The notes beneath the pieces are model-generated. The model made no database searches and was not told where the DNA came from. It saw nothing but the letters and a program-made list of their open reading frames with translations. DNA of 64,000 nt from Anisakis pegreffii (Eukaryota > Nematoda > Chromadorea > Rhabditida > Anisakidae), in contig JAPYMA010002636.1 in assembly GCA_035041965.1 (NCBI GenBank), positions 62,001 to 126,000 of the forward strand. The letters are read 5' to 3'. Shown here in pieces: positions 28,101 through 42,200 of the stretch (position 1 is the stretch's first letter; the number at the start of each line of letters is the position of its first letter). Made by a program: the position numbers and the translations under genes.

Positions 28101-31100
28101 AGTCAATTCCCGGCACTTCACTATTCTGAATGCTTTCCCTAATCAACAAATAGAAATTTTGTGTTTGGATCAATCATATAGTACGTAAAATTGAGGACAT
28201 CCGCCTATCTCTCCCATCATTGTTTTTCACTTACCATTTTTTCAGCCACAGTTTCACTGGTTCAGCTTTAACGAGTTCATGAATTTGCAAGAACTGAACC
28301 AATGAAATTTCCCTCAATCCAATATGGTTATTGGAAATCGTTTATTTCCATCAGTCCAAAATTATTATTATTTACATTCAAAAAAGCTTAAATTTTTATT
28401 GTATTGCATTTGTTGCAATGGTTGATTGTTCATATGATTTGATTGCTTTGTTCTAGATATTCATTTCTCTCATTGGTCGCATACCCTCACAACAAGCAAA
28501 ACCATATTTGTTCAATCAACATAATGTATCATCTGCTGACAGTGCACACATTTATGTATCAGTTATAGTCATCAGCATAAGAGATCTATGAGTGTATCTC
28601 AATCAACGATCAAATGTTATATTTAATGCTCTTCAAGCTGTTGTAAAGCTTATTCTCGGTGCTTCTTCTTTATTTGCTTGGGTGCTTTCTGATTTAAAGA
28701 ACAGCATTAATCTGAAATGTGATACTTTGACAAAGTAACGAAACAGACAACAAACATGTCGAATATCTCTAATTTACAATTGTTTCAGTGATTAACAAGA
28801 AAAGATTGCCTTCTACGATTAGTGTATTCTAGCGAACAGCAGTTCAAGATTTAGCATATTTTCTTCTTTTTAAGCAGTCGATTAGATGGAAGTGAAAAGA
28901 TTATCAACATATAGATCGGTGATGAAAGACGATTAGCTACACACAGCAGACTAACTGTTTCTTCTTCGAAACCTAAATTGCTGAATGAAATTCTGGACTT
29001 GACATAATACTGCTTGAGCATAGTGAATGTACTCTAAAGTGTAAGGTTAGTCCTGTGAAATCAAATTTTATTATTATTAGGTAAGTTGACGTCTCCCAGA
29101 CAACCTGACATCATTCTCATTTAAGGTATAATCAGAAGATATCCTCATACTCAACAGGATTAACTCTTCATATTGGATGAAAAGAAGGTGAAGATAGCTT
29201 TGTATCGTACAAATATGAGCATATGGAGTATCGTGAACGTTTCGTAACAGCACAACACTTGTCTATGTGAATCATAAACTGCTCATAATATTGAAGCTTG
29301 TGTAATATTGTATCTGTGATTCCTTTAAATGAACAATGCCGGCCGCATTGCCATAAGCTTTCTTATCGATTCAATCATTCATATTAGAAATTTCCATATT
29401 TACTGGTGTATTTTCTGTGGGAATGGTAAAGCAATTTTGCCATTTCAGTCACCTTCCTTGCATACTACGTTAAGCACAAAATTGTAATCAACATTACATC
29501 TCCTTTTTCAATCAGTCATTCATGACATCAAGACACGATCTTTCTGACGATACTGATTGTAAGTGGTCATTTGTGAATGAAGTAATTAATTGGTGTTGTG
29601 CCTTTTGTAAAAGTAATAATAAAGCAACGTTAATAGTAGTGCTGAACATAAATTAGTAATTGTATACTATAATTGAGTGTGTTTGAATGACCGAAGGCAC
29701 TGTTGAACAATAATGAAGCAATTGATACACATGCAAACGAATAAATGAATATCCATGCAAGAGTAAAGGCAATCCCCCCGCCCCAAATTAGCAATCAAAA
29801 GCACTGATGAGGCTGATGAGATGAGGATGTTTCATCTATCCGATGCATATTATTCGTCGTCTATTCAACGACACAATGACCCATGCATCCGTCGCAGTAA
29901 TCCTTCAACTACACTGACCGATTGCTGCTCATCATATTAGCCGGAAGAGATCGGCGCCATTGTGCACAGCGCCAATTTCCGTATCAGATTGATTTCTTTT
30001 GTTGTATCGAATATCTCATCTTGATGGGATAATGATGCAGTTCTTGATGAACACATTATTAGATTCACAACGGATCATGCCCGTAATGCTTCACTGTAAT
30101 CAGCTGGAGAATTTCAAGGTCCTGGGAACGCGTCAAGTTGGAAGGATATGTGTTTTTGGTTCATTCGTCAATGATTCGGTTGCAGTGATGAATTTTTTAG
30201 TTTCGCATAGTCATGCAAGAATTGTATGTAAAGTTCTTACACACTGCTCAAGTCGGGCTTAGAGTTCAAAATGCGAATGTATGTCAATGCCCTTCGTTGG
30301 GGCAATTCTTCATGGGTTAATCATATGCTCCGGTGTTCCTCTGCCACCGTCACTGTGTGCTCTTCGAACTCGCTATCTTCCAGAAGGTACTTGAACAGTG
30401 TTTTTGTTATCGCTCCAAAACAAAACGTTGCTCGTGCATGCATGAATCATGCTCATCTTTATAAAATACCACCTACAATTCGTTTTATGAGAACGATGCG
30501 ACCACCTTCTTCAAATCGTTAAAGCCTTATTTATTGCGCATTTATTCGTTTTATTTGATTCCACAAAAGGATGGTGGTCCATTTGCATGAATCGTAACAA
30601 CTTTCACTATTATGCAATAATGGAAAATATTTAAACGATCATCAAATTGCCATTTGTGAATGAATTTATTCGCTTGTTAAGTTGATCTAAATTTTATTCA
30701 ACCACTCAAATTGATCATTTCATCTCTTTGTGCAAACTGAATGTCAATCCAATTGTTGCTGTATCCAATGGAATAATTCTAATTCAATGCTTTATTGAGA
30801 TATGTGTTGCATGTTGCATTGACCATTTCGCCGTTTTGCGAGTACAAAACGATTGCGAAACTCCGTTGGCTGGAATTTTCGATGCTTTCAGTGTGTTGTG
30901 GAAATGTGAATAAGATGGAGACTCATAATTCGTGAGAAGATGACCTTGTTGAACAACATCAATTGCAATCCTCAAATTATCATGTATCACCTCAATCGCT
31001 GCCATAATCACATCAACAGCGAACATTCGTTGTTATTACCTCAGAAATGCGCATAACGACACATTATTTGCATAATTCAATTCAATTAACTTATCGTCGT

Positions 31101-31963
31101 TCTTCGTTTCATAGGGTTGAACGAATGAAATTTATGATACCACAGCGATGTCAATTGCGTTTTATGGAATACTGATGTTTGAATTTGCATTAATCAACGA
31201 CGAAGGCCATAACTTCGTGCTTCTCTGAAAATTATCAATTCAAATAGGAATTACCTTATCACCTTAACAATAATCATTCCTATTGCACCACACATCACCA
31301 TCATATAGTTTTGCTGGCCGTGGCCGTTTCTCGCAGTGACTTGTCGTCTGTAAAAGGAAAAGAATTCTTCATTCGACGAATACCAAAATTTCTTCAAGTT
31401 GGGAGGAGGCACTATGAGAAATTTATGATTTCTTATGAATGGAATAGACTGTCAAGAAGTAGGATTGCTCCAAATTTCTTTGAATGCAATTAAAAACGAA
31501 ATACTTATCAACAGTAATATTTTGAATTTTTGTTCATTCCCAATTAACATTCACGCTTTTATCGTATAACTGATGAACTAATGACCCATTAATGAGACAT
31601 GCATTCAATTCTCTTGCTTGGGCGATGAAATTTTCTCCTATTAACTAATAAATTCATCGGTCACCTAAACAATAATAATCGTTGAAGGCAGTCCAAAGAA
31701 TGGTACTTTTCATAGTTGTTTGTTGTTATATAAGATGTTCTATGTCCATCTATATTACATATGGATAGACAAATATTAAGAGTAATGTATGAATTTGGTA
31801 TCACGAAAGCATTACCGGTTAGGTAGAATTGCGCGCATAATGTGTATGCAAATTACGTTTTTATTTCAATCGCACCTTTTGAATTATTCATTTCTTTTTG
31901 AAATGCACTTACGTATATCAAATTTTCAATTTGATTACTTTTAGTTTTGTTTTCATGCTAGTG

Positions 31964-31994
31964 CTGTGTGTGTGTGTGTGTGTGTGTTTGTGTG
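31964..31994. repeat. GT dinucleotide microsatellite
   Basis: About eleven uninterrupted TG units followed by a TTTGTGTG interruption. It lies in the gene-poor region, far from any recognised exon. Confidence 0.9.
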
Positions 31995-34900
31995 CTAGAA
32001 GGAAGAGTGCATTAATGAAAATGATGTGCGTTTGTGACCTTGGTGCGAAAAAAGCACATTTGATCGTTCTCATCAAAATGTTTCCCTCAAATTATTTTGT
32101 TTTTTTTTTACTTTTTTGAGCCATTTTTTCCCAAGCTTTTTTCACCCAAAATTCGGTGCAGTGCTTTGTTCTCCCCAGAAAATTGATTCATTTATCAACG
32201 AACCGATAATTATCATCAGTAGATCTCAGCGCGACCGCATTAAGGAAGATCTGCTTCCTAACGAGATGAGGGATGCGAGGAATCAGTTGGAGGGGAATAC
32301 GCGTTCTGTTGAGAGCTCTAAATGACTGATTGTTAATCGTTTTCGATTTGAGTTTGATTCGGATGTTTTACAATATGATTTCATTCATTGATCCCATGGA
32401 TTCCGTGGCCGTGAGATTTTTTGGGCATTTTCAAGATTCTCACTTGATTCATTCCTCGTATCTTCCAGTTTCTCATCTTTACACTTTTTGAGGCGATGAA
32501 TAATCATTTTTACTTTGTTTCAGTTTGAAGCGTGGACGCAAAATGAGTTTCGCTGAGTTTAAGGCTCAATTTTGCTTTGTTTTTTTGTTTTTGTTCAGCT
32601 TATGAGCAATGCCTTAAATGTTCGAACAGTGTTCTCATTTTGAGTTTTAACTAAATTCTTCCCCCTACTTTGTTCAAAAATGACTAAAATTATTTGAAGT
32701 ATTCCCAAGGTGAGACCATTTAATTGGAGTGGAATGGTCTGCCGCTTCGCAGCTAATTTTTATCACTGATTGTCGGACTTTGATCCACTATAATCTGAAA
32801 TTTTGTCGAATATTCATTCTCAAGAGCAGAGCTCAAAAAGAATTTTACTGATGGATAACGATAAAAGTTCTCAAAAAATCTCTGATCGGAGTTGTGCCAC
32901 ATGGCTTCTTCCTTCTTCATTTTTGCATTGTTCCTTATCTCTTCTTGAAGGCAAAGTGAGTTTTTACTTTGCTGCTGCAGTAAATGTTTATGAACAAACT
33001 ATTTGAAATGCATAAGAATTTTGCGCTGGGGACGACTTAATAGACGTTAAAAGCTTGCTAATAAAGCCAAAATAAGTGTAGTTTGCGAAATGATCTATTG
33101 AGTAATTTTAGGATCATTCGCCTTCCAGTTTATATCCTAACAAATTATTGTATTTGAGCAAAAATGCAATTAAGAAGGAGTAATGAATGACTGAAATGTT
33201 TGTCGAATCGTTCTCCTCGTAATCATTACTATAATACACAAAGTATGGCAATTAACTATGTCAAATGGCCCATAAACAACAGCAACAATAATATTCAACA
33301 TGTTGCCTTTATTCCATGAATATTCATCCACCAGCATTTATCGCTTCCGCTCGACACAAACAAACCCGCAATTGTACATACCATTCTCATGCATTCATCA
33401 CTTCATCTCATCTTCTTCTCATAATGAATTCCACTAAATATGCAAATTACCAAATAAATTCAATACTGTCCCATTTCATGAATTACTTATTGAAATATTA
33501 CACCCATCATCATTGCATTTGTTGCGTCTCTCGCACCGTTATGCATTACAATGGCATTTATGAGGAATAATTTTCGAGTGACCACATCTTACATCAGTTC
33601 AAACTCTGCTAATTGAAACGTTACACTAACAGAATTAAAGGTTCGTTTGCATTGTCGAATAATTTTTCAATCAAATTCTCAACAAGCAGCTCATCAAATT
33701 TAACAGAAACTCTCACAAAAACCTGATCCAGTGTTCCTTCGTATGGGTGATGTTTGCTCATTGCTCATGTTCAAATGCTTTTCATCGCTTCATCCAACCG
33801 ACAACGCAGCATTTTTCTTTGAAGTGTTCCATCACCAGCCACTTTAAATCTACAAAGTATAATATCAAGAGCTACGAAGATAATTTGTTGAAAGACTACT
33901 GCACATTATTTAAATTAGCCCTTTGTTAGCTTGATCCATCATCTGTGTATTGTGCAACTTGCAACCGGTGGCTTCACTGACAATGAGAGATTTCGCTTCA
34001 GTTGATATGATATTTGAACAATATAATACTCTAGTTATTTCATTTCGCAAAATTGAGGATATAAATCAGAGAACAAATACAAATCGGTAGCCTCAAAATC
34101 CGTGCCTTATAGCTTAGTTATTGTTATTGTTGTTACTTTGTTTGCATTAATCCACAATGAATGTGCGGTCAAGTTGCAATGTGTTGTTATAAACAGCTTC
34201 TAATTATGTGTCTTTTGTTTGACTCATATTTATTGTCCGTCCACGTATGAAAGCAATTCACCGATCGCATGCAACGTTGTCTAGTCTGCAAAAAGTGATC
34301 ACCATCAATTGATCAACAATTGAAAATAGTCTTGTAGTGAAACGGCTAGTTTTGAGTGCGAGATAGCTTTTCGTGCGAAAATTTTGGGCATTATATATAA
34401 TCTTAGAGGGGATTTGGGTCACATTCACTGCTTGGAGTTGTCACTTTTGAGAGCAGATGTCTTTGAGCGCGCACATAAAGTTCACATATAATGAGCAATC
34501 AATGAGATAATGATCGCAGCCACATAAATTTATGCATAGAAAAGGATTTTCATTGCCCACGCTATTGTATTGTAATCATATTCAGGCTTAGAAACGATCG
34601 CAAATTCAAGGGATACATTGAAGTAGCATGGCAAAACGTCTAAAGTATAAATGCAAATGAATTCTATGTCTATTAGTGATCCACTGAAGTCATCACATTA
34701 ATTGATTTATATGATAATTAATGAATAGAATCTACAACAACAGTACCGTAAAATTAGCTACAATTGAGGGCCTCGATTCCCTAATGACCACACCTGTGAC
34801 ACTTCTAGTCGATGTAAACACCTTGAAATGCAATCTGTTGCTTGAATATTTTAATATTTATTCAAATATTAGCATTAGCATAATGTAGCTATCTCTACTG

Positions 34901-37843
34901 TTTGCCCTCAAAGTATCGCAAAATGTCTTCGTGCCCACTTTTTGCCTTCAAAATACTCTATGATTAATATCTGACGGTGAGCTGCACCTGGTAAACGTGA
35001 CTAGTGCCTAAATCTTTCCGATATTCGAATGCCATATACATTGCGTGTTATTGTTCAAATCTGTATAGTTTATACGAAAATGTATTCACAAAAAAATCGA
35101 CCAACACTATGAGGTATTCAAGCAAGATCACTGTAATTATACTTGTCAAAAATGATTACGATTCTCAACGCGATATCAAATTATAAGCGATATCTGATCA
35201 GAACCGCTATAAGCTCATGCAAACGCCTATTACTAAATTCGGAACTGTCCATTTCCATTTGTTCACATTTCATGAATAGCATATGGTCTCCACTGGCTCT
35301 TAACCGCATTCGACCATATGCATATTTTCGTATTTTGATGTTTTATTCGTTTTTCATGTCCTCTACCCTCGGATCATGCGTTGTTTAAACATCCAATTCA
35401 TGTATGCGCCTCATTCAAACACTCCGCACTTCCGCTCATTTCGGCCATCCGCTGACTTTTTTCACGTGGTTTTTTTTTTGAGAAAATTATGCCATTAATC
35501 CTCATTGAATTTCCATTCACACTTCAAACTCTCATTATCATTCGGACTCTAAAAATTTTCATTAGCATTTCGGATTAATCTTGTGATTCCTTAAAGGTTT
35601 TTGTCTTCTATAAAGATGATTTCTGTGAGCTGATATCCGGAAGAAATTGAGAGTAGTGGAAAATGGGATTGGGATTTGGCGTTGAAGTCAGTACAACAAT
35701 AAGATGAATGTTGAATCTCATCAGTGGCGCAACATTAAAAAAATCCTTTCTCTTTAATTGAGGTCATCGAATAGTTTTTGAATGATCAAAAGAAATCACT
35801 TGGCGGTTTCTTTCAAATTCTAGCAATTGCGCTATGAGAATCCGCCAAACAATCAACATCTCACTGACTGATCCTATTTCTGAAGTCATGTGCTCGTATT
35901 TCAGCACACAGAATTTATGTGACAGCTTTTGTTGTTGAATGAATAAATTTTCGGTTGTATGAGCACATTGTAAAATAGCAATTATTGCATATTGAATCCA
36001 TTAAGCAATATCCATACCGTTCACCGCACCTTCCTGAGGCATATCCCTTCCTATCAAATGCACTCATCAAATGAGGAGTCAAATTAATATTACGATCGCA
36101 TTGTCCCTTCACAATTACCGAACAGTTGGCTGACCACTTGAATTCTTTATGTTCTACATGAGAGCGGAACGTTGATCCATCATCAATCTATCGTATATGA
36201 TTTTCCTGTCAACTTTCGATGTGCCTCAAATTTTGATGGAATTTTTCACGTACAATACTCTCGTCAAACTTTCCAATTCAACTTCACTGGTGGTGAGCAT
36301 TGTGTCGGTAATTCCATGAGTTGCAATACATGAACCAAATGTATGCCTCTTTATGTATAACGTATATATGCTGAGACAAAGCTCCATATGGTTATTCGAG
36401 GTAGTTCTGTGAACGGACCGAATTCAAAACGAATGACAAAAAAAGCCGTCAATTTAGGACTTAATAGAAATCCTGACGATTTATGTAATCTTCTGCAATA
36501 TTTGGAACATTATAGTCATGTTGGCTGTATACCTGGTCACAAAGTATGCCAACGAATTTACGATATTCATTTACGATAGTCAACTGCTTGCACAGCATCT
36601 GTAAAATCAGCTCTACCTAGCGAGCCACTTATAGTAAGTTCTAAGCGATTCGATCATATTACATGTGAATTGGTCAAACAATTCAACGAAGTCAATCAAA
36701 ACAAGTGTATTTGCATAGTTATGTGAAATATTTGCTAAATTGATTGAGCTAATCTCGAATCAGTTCTATTTTATATGCAGTGATCACTTTGCTGTCAGAT
36801 TTGTATGGCTGGATATTGTTTAAATGAAAAATATTATTTCATTTATTGATTCATTCCCTAATTCATATCAATTAATGCTAATCATACATTCACTGCAGTA
36901 TAATAGTTTAATGAAACTGATTATAAGTGATGAATTAGAAAAGAAATTCACGGTTATTCCTGACGAAAAATTCCTGAATTTTTGAAGGAAATTCCCGGAA
37001 AATTTGTTCAATTTATTTACCTATATGTCAGCAACTGCATTGGAAAACAATTTCTTCCCTTCCTCAGACGGAATGAGCTCAAAACATCGTCAGTTTGGCT
37101 GCATCAATTCATGCAAATGTTATGCGTAACAAAAGAGCTCTGGATTGGTCATATTGCAATAATCATTTGATCTAGTGTTGAGTGATGTTTACTTGAAAAA
37201 ATAAGACCTTAAAGACTGTCATTGTTGTGATTGGTGAAGTGAACTTCATAAAGTGTTTCCAGCTGCTTGCTAACGATAAAGCACAATTGAATGAAATTAC
37301 TGCACGAATCGAATTGCTATTATATTATGACATTATGAAAATCGCGTGATTTGTTATGATTTGTTATTGTGTCGGTCAGATTTCATAAGTCATTTCGTGA
37401 AGCTGTACGTAAGAGAGCGAATGCAAATTTGTTCTCTATCGTTCAGTTTATCGCACAAATCACTTAATCGCTCACGTTTGTTTGGATGAAACATGCATGA
37501 AAGACCAACTGCTTAAAATGTAAGCCTCTCTCTGTTTCTTAAGTGTAACAATTGCTTCATTCCATCGAATTGTCTCATTATGATTGTTTCAACATATCCA
37601 TAACTGACGAGTCGTTATTATCTTTGATTACTTGCGCATCTATTTGAAGAGTGAGCGATTTTCACTGCTGTGTGTGTGTTGTCCTTGTGCCCGTACTTCG
37701 GATAATCTCAGATCGCTAATGCAGGCAAATGATGAAATATAGTGAGGATTTATCACAATTCCTCAGTTTCTAATGACTTTCATGCTGTTCACTTCTTTAG
37801 AGCGATTGAAAATTTCAATGCTATATGATAAAGCAGCAAATTT

Positions 37844-37947
37844 GAGGAGATATAGACATTTTCTTGAACCTATCTCAATCAGCGCAGTCGCTCTCATTCA
37901 TTGTATAACATATCACTATAGATCACTCCATACATTAATATAGCATT
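37844..37947 (+). repeat. Direct repeat, unit 1 (about 104 bp)
   Basis: Nearly identical to 38083-38187; the core TTCTTGAACCTATCTCAATC through to TTAATATAGCATT differs at one base by eye (TGTATAAC versus TGCATAAC). Unit starts are about 240 bp apart with unrelated sequence between. The near identity suggests a recent duplication or two copies of a dispersed element. Confidence 0.9.
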
Positions 37948-38082
37948 GTAGAGTTTGCCATCTTCAAGCTACCGGTACCCTCAAGTTTGCCCAGTAACAT
38001 ATGAATTTCTTTACACCGTTCGATTCCTCAGATCCTCTAGATTCAGAATATTATATATATTGCTGAGCGATTCTCCTTACTT

Positions 38083-38187
38083 AAGGAGATAAAGCCATTT
38101 TCTTGAACCTATCTCAATCAGCGCAGTCGCTCTCATTCATTGCATAACATATCACTATAGATCACTCCATACATTAATATAGCATTA
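38083..38187 (+). repeat. Direct repeat, unit 2 (about 104 bp)
   Basis: Second copy of the repeat at 37844-37947, same orientation. It lies about 1 kb upstream of the Reeler/DOMON gene start. No open frame runs through either copy. Confidence 0.9.
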
Positions 38188-38580
38188 TATGGGATGCAAT
38201 TAGATTCATTTATATCCCATCAAAATATGGCTGAGTGATGATTTCGAAACTGATGTTTTTGGATGTTGCCTTGTGATAGTGCTCATCAACACGTCTTCAA
38301 TCAGGTCATCATCCTTGGACAAGCAAGGAAGACATCATGCTTTAGTGGTACCACATGAAAACATGCATGCGAATGCATCATGCCTGATTGGGGATGCCAT
38401 GGCTATCCAGTCTCTTTCCGCTGAACTTATCCATCATCGTAAGTTGTCCACGGCTTGCGTTAAAAAAGCTGTTCCTAAGGAAATGAGATCAGTGTTAAAG
38501 TGGTAATTATCACTACGAGAATCATTGTGAAATCATTTGTGTTGCATATTATCGGCCAAATTTCGTGTTCTCTATTTCGA

Positions 38581-38650
38581 TCAGTATTAAAATCCACTTA
38601 CGCAAACAAATCTTCAAAAATCAATATTAAAATCCACTTCCGGAAACAAA
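38581..38650 (+). repeat. Two-copy tandem duplication, 40 bp period
   Basis: TCAGTATTAAAATCCACTTA at 38581 is repeated 40 bp later as TCAATATTAAAATCCACTTC, followed in both by C-AAACAAA-like sequence with a few mismatches. This is a small local duplication in intergenic DNA. Confidence 0.7.
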
Positions 38651-39220
38651 ACTAATCTAGTATTTGATTTGAAAGTATCAGTGACAATCTCATTATGACT
38701 TCTTCATCAATCCTCTAGTGTATTCGTATTGAATGGATTATTTTATTTTGTTTTATTTTATTTTTTCTGGGGAAGGCAGAGGAAGGAAGAAGCAAGAGAT
38801 TCAATGCGCTGTCTGTAAAAATTCAGTCCATTGTTGAAAAATGACCAAAAAAAAGCGCTTGTTTATTCCAATCGAACACACTACAATGTCAGCAACTCAT
38901 TCTCATCATTACATAAATCGTGTGTATTATTTTACGCGAGATGACTAGTGTTCTCAAATGTTGTGTTAGGTTCATCGTATCTCTTAAAATATCCGACATA
39001 ATCGATCCGGCAAACGAGACAGTTTGAACTTATTTGATGGCTTCCTTATTGACTTAAAAAAAGTGAAGTTTCAGCATGAAACTAAAAATGATGATGAGAC
39101 AAACGGACAACTGAGTTGATTGGCATTGTCTTGTCAAAGCCTCAGTTGAAAGCATGTCATTTTGCAACAATTGTTCGCCTTCTCGTCCTCAATAAATGTT
39201 CGATTTTGGAGCCGCAAGCA

Positions 39221-42200
39221 ATGCTACTGCCACTTTTGATGGTGCCTACGCGACAAAGAAGTACCGTTTTGTTATGCTTGTTATTGGTGCTTCTCGGTTG
39301 CCTTTCGAAAATACCTCAGGTCCATCCGAAACCTCCGATCGATTTTACGGCCACAGATCCAGCTTGTGACACGATGATACCCTCATCAACGCACAACCAA
39401 ATTCGAACGACCAACATCACCTTCAAAATGAGAATTTTCGACGCAAATGGCAAAGAGACGTTCGAGTATGATGCGAAAAAACGGAGTATTTTATACGGTT
39501 AGTATAATGTATGATATCTACCACAAAATAAATGTGCGATATGTTTCGCTTGATCAAATTACTTCTGATATTCTTCCAATTTTGGGCTTGATTAGACTGA
39601 CACATTGACCAGATACGGGATTTTCATTGATATCGACTGTCAGCAATAAATACTGTTGAACTGATATCGCAGATTGTAATCTCTCGTATCAAGTTATGGA
39701 ATCAAACTACTGGTTTCTTCTTCTAGATCAATTAATCAAACTAGATCAATTAATCAAGTGACTGACAACAACTTAACGTGAGAAAATGATGAATAATAAC
39801 GATGCAATTTCATTAAATTTCGACTTGTGAATAACTTTAAATACGGTTACTTGCACTGAAACTTAATGCTTCGATTGTTAACCAAATTAATTTCAGTGAA
39901 GATTGAAGGAGGTCCATTTGTACGTGCTCATATTCAAGCGCGTTCTCTGGCATATCCCACTCAACAAATCGGCAATTTCGTTGATCCGGTTCCGCAATAT
40001 TTCAAATTGGTTAATTGCAGTGGTATCTACGGTTAGTTCATTGAATTAAACCCTTTGAAAGTTGCTCATTTGAACTTTCCAATCTTGAGTTGAGTTCAAC
40101 ATGATTTTACTTGATCTGAATATGGTTTCTGAGAATTCGACTGATTACATCGGTATGATTTTATGCGTTTGAGGCGCCGCAATAATCAATGAGGATCATG
40201 TGACACGACGACATGTGGGTGTTCGATGGAAACCGCCAAGGATATCGAAGGGAACCATCGTCTTCATGGCGAGTATCATCTGGGACAAGCAGCTCTATCA
40301 TATTCGATCCGCTTTCTTATCACCCATTTCCAGTCTGATCAGTGGTTAGTTCCCATCCATTATAAACATTCATTTTTCACCTCTATAAAATTCGCAAAGC
40401 AATGTTTTCGAAAAATTTCAGTGAGCAGTCATAACTGCGGTCGATCGCACGGTTGCCTTAGGGTCGATGAGAGTAGTGAATGCGCGTTTGCCGACGAATG
40501 TCTTTTCTCGCTGAAATGGCAGTGCTATAAAGATGCAATGATCGTCGATGCCATCCACAACGGTGGACACAAATCATTCGGATTAGCTTTGGTGAGTAGT
40601 GCAATATTCAGTGTCTTTCACATAAAGCCTCTTCACTCTTCTACAATTGGGCATTCTTTCGCATTATAGAGTAAAAACGTCTTAAGAAAAGTTTTTCATC
40701 CGAACTTGAACAATTGAAACTGAGTTCTCAGTATGCTCCCAATTTCAAAATATCTTCCGTGATTGACCATTTGAAAATGCATCATTTCAGTAGCCATTTT
40801 TGGATGTTTTCGTATCTTAACGCAAATCTTATCGGTCATAATTTTTGCTGTTGCAACTTTCAAATCAGTTGCTCATTGGTTGAAAACTTGCCACATATTG
40901 CGCTTACTAAAAACCAGGAAATTTGGTTCAGTGTTATCATTTCAAATTGATCTAATGTTTGAGGATGATCAACGTGCTGTAATGTGTGTGTCGAGGCGTC
41001 GATCTGTGGACGCTGAGGACTTCTTTATTGTTGGTGATAACGGTTTTCCGAATATTTTTACGCAATCACGCAGCAAACTTTTGAAGGGACTACGTGAACC
41101 AGGACGATTTTATTGTCGGTTAGATTTTGAATCTTTCCAATCATCATTGTATATCCCTGGCGAATTCCACTATCGTCAGACACTCCAAATCCATCTATAT
41201 CGAACATATCGAGGCAACATATCCTTTCCCTAGCAACTTTCAACTGCTTCAATGATGATTGAGGCAACGCATGAGTCTATCCTCACTCACACTGATTACG
41301 AATGTCAGTTCTGAAATGCTACTATCGATTGTGTGACATCATTCAATCGCCGCCTCGTCGTACCATGCTGCGATAGAATAATGCAAATTTTTTTCTTGCA
41401 AGCATTTGCTGAAAAACATTTTATGTTCATAAAATGTTCGCAAATTTCACTGCAACAATTGGAATTTTAAGAAAAAAAGAAAATTGAATCATACTTCGTC
41501 ATCTTTTTACGCATGTTTTTTTTCTAAGCAAATTTTCAGCGCATTCGATGCATGAGTCATTTCTGAACACTTCACTTCTCTAAACATTTTTTCGTACGTT
41601 CGAGCTGGAAGCGGTCTTATTGCTTCCAGTCTCATAATAAGATATTGCTTTCGTCATCGCGCTCATCGCTTCTCAATAACGACAACGGCGAATTGTTAAT
41701 TTATCGATCGACGACGACGATTCCTTCACAGTGATATGGCGAAAAGCTCTGAGAAAGAGCACTTTGATGTGAACACAATAATCAACTGTAAGAAGAAAAA
41801 GGGTGATGGTCTTCAAGGAGGTGACGACGACGATCAACGACGGAATTTCAAAGCGTTCGGCTCATTCGAGCCCGTGATTCACTACCTGGCCGGATTGGCC
41901 TCAGGTGTGGCGGGTGCGTTGGCCGGTCATCCACTTGACACCGTCAAAGTGCGTTTGCAGACCCAAAGCCAACTGGAGCAGTTGGACGCTCGATATCGTG
42001 GTACTTGGCACTGCTTGTTCACTATGTTCAAGAAGGAAGGCACCCGTGCGCTCTTCAAAGGTCTTTCGAGTCCGTTACTGAGTCTTACTGTAATCAATTC
42101 GATTGCATTCGGCACTTACGGTAATACACTGAAACTGTTCAACGATCAACGCTCACTGACAACGCATCTGATAGCCGGAGGTGTGGCAGGTCTTGCGCAA

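Larger units (their letters stand above)
24671..39220. other. 14.5 kb gene-poor stretch
   Basis: No exon chain could be supported on either strand. ORFs here are short and biased to Ile, Phe, His and Ser, as expected from AT-rich non-coding DNA. The first 800 bp probably include the PHLPP 3' UTR, with candidate AATAAA signals at 25115 and 25423. Other content: a GT microsatellite at about 31964-31994, a 104 bp direct repeat at 37844 and 38083, a 40 bp-period duplication at 38581-38650, and ATTTT-rich sequence near 38740. A 77-codon ORF at 38273-38506 reads slightly more protein-like than the rest but has no family or splice context. Confidence 0.5.

Noticed and set aside
38273..38506. 77-codon ORF next to the direct repeat
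   Set aside because: No homology recognised, no supporting splice sites or neighbouring exons.
41119..41233. DOMON gene ending at the stop codon at 41231-41233
   Set aside because: Possible as a short isoform, but the donor at 41119 joins in phase to 43220 and restores the expected end of the DOMON domain plus a hydrophobic tail.
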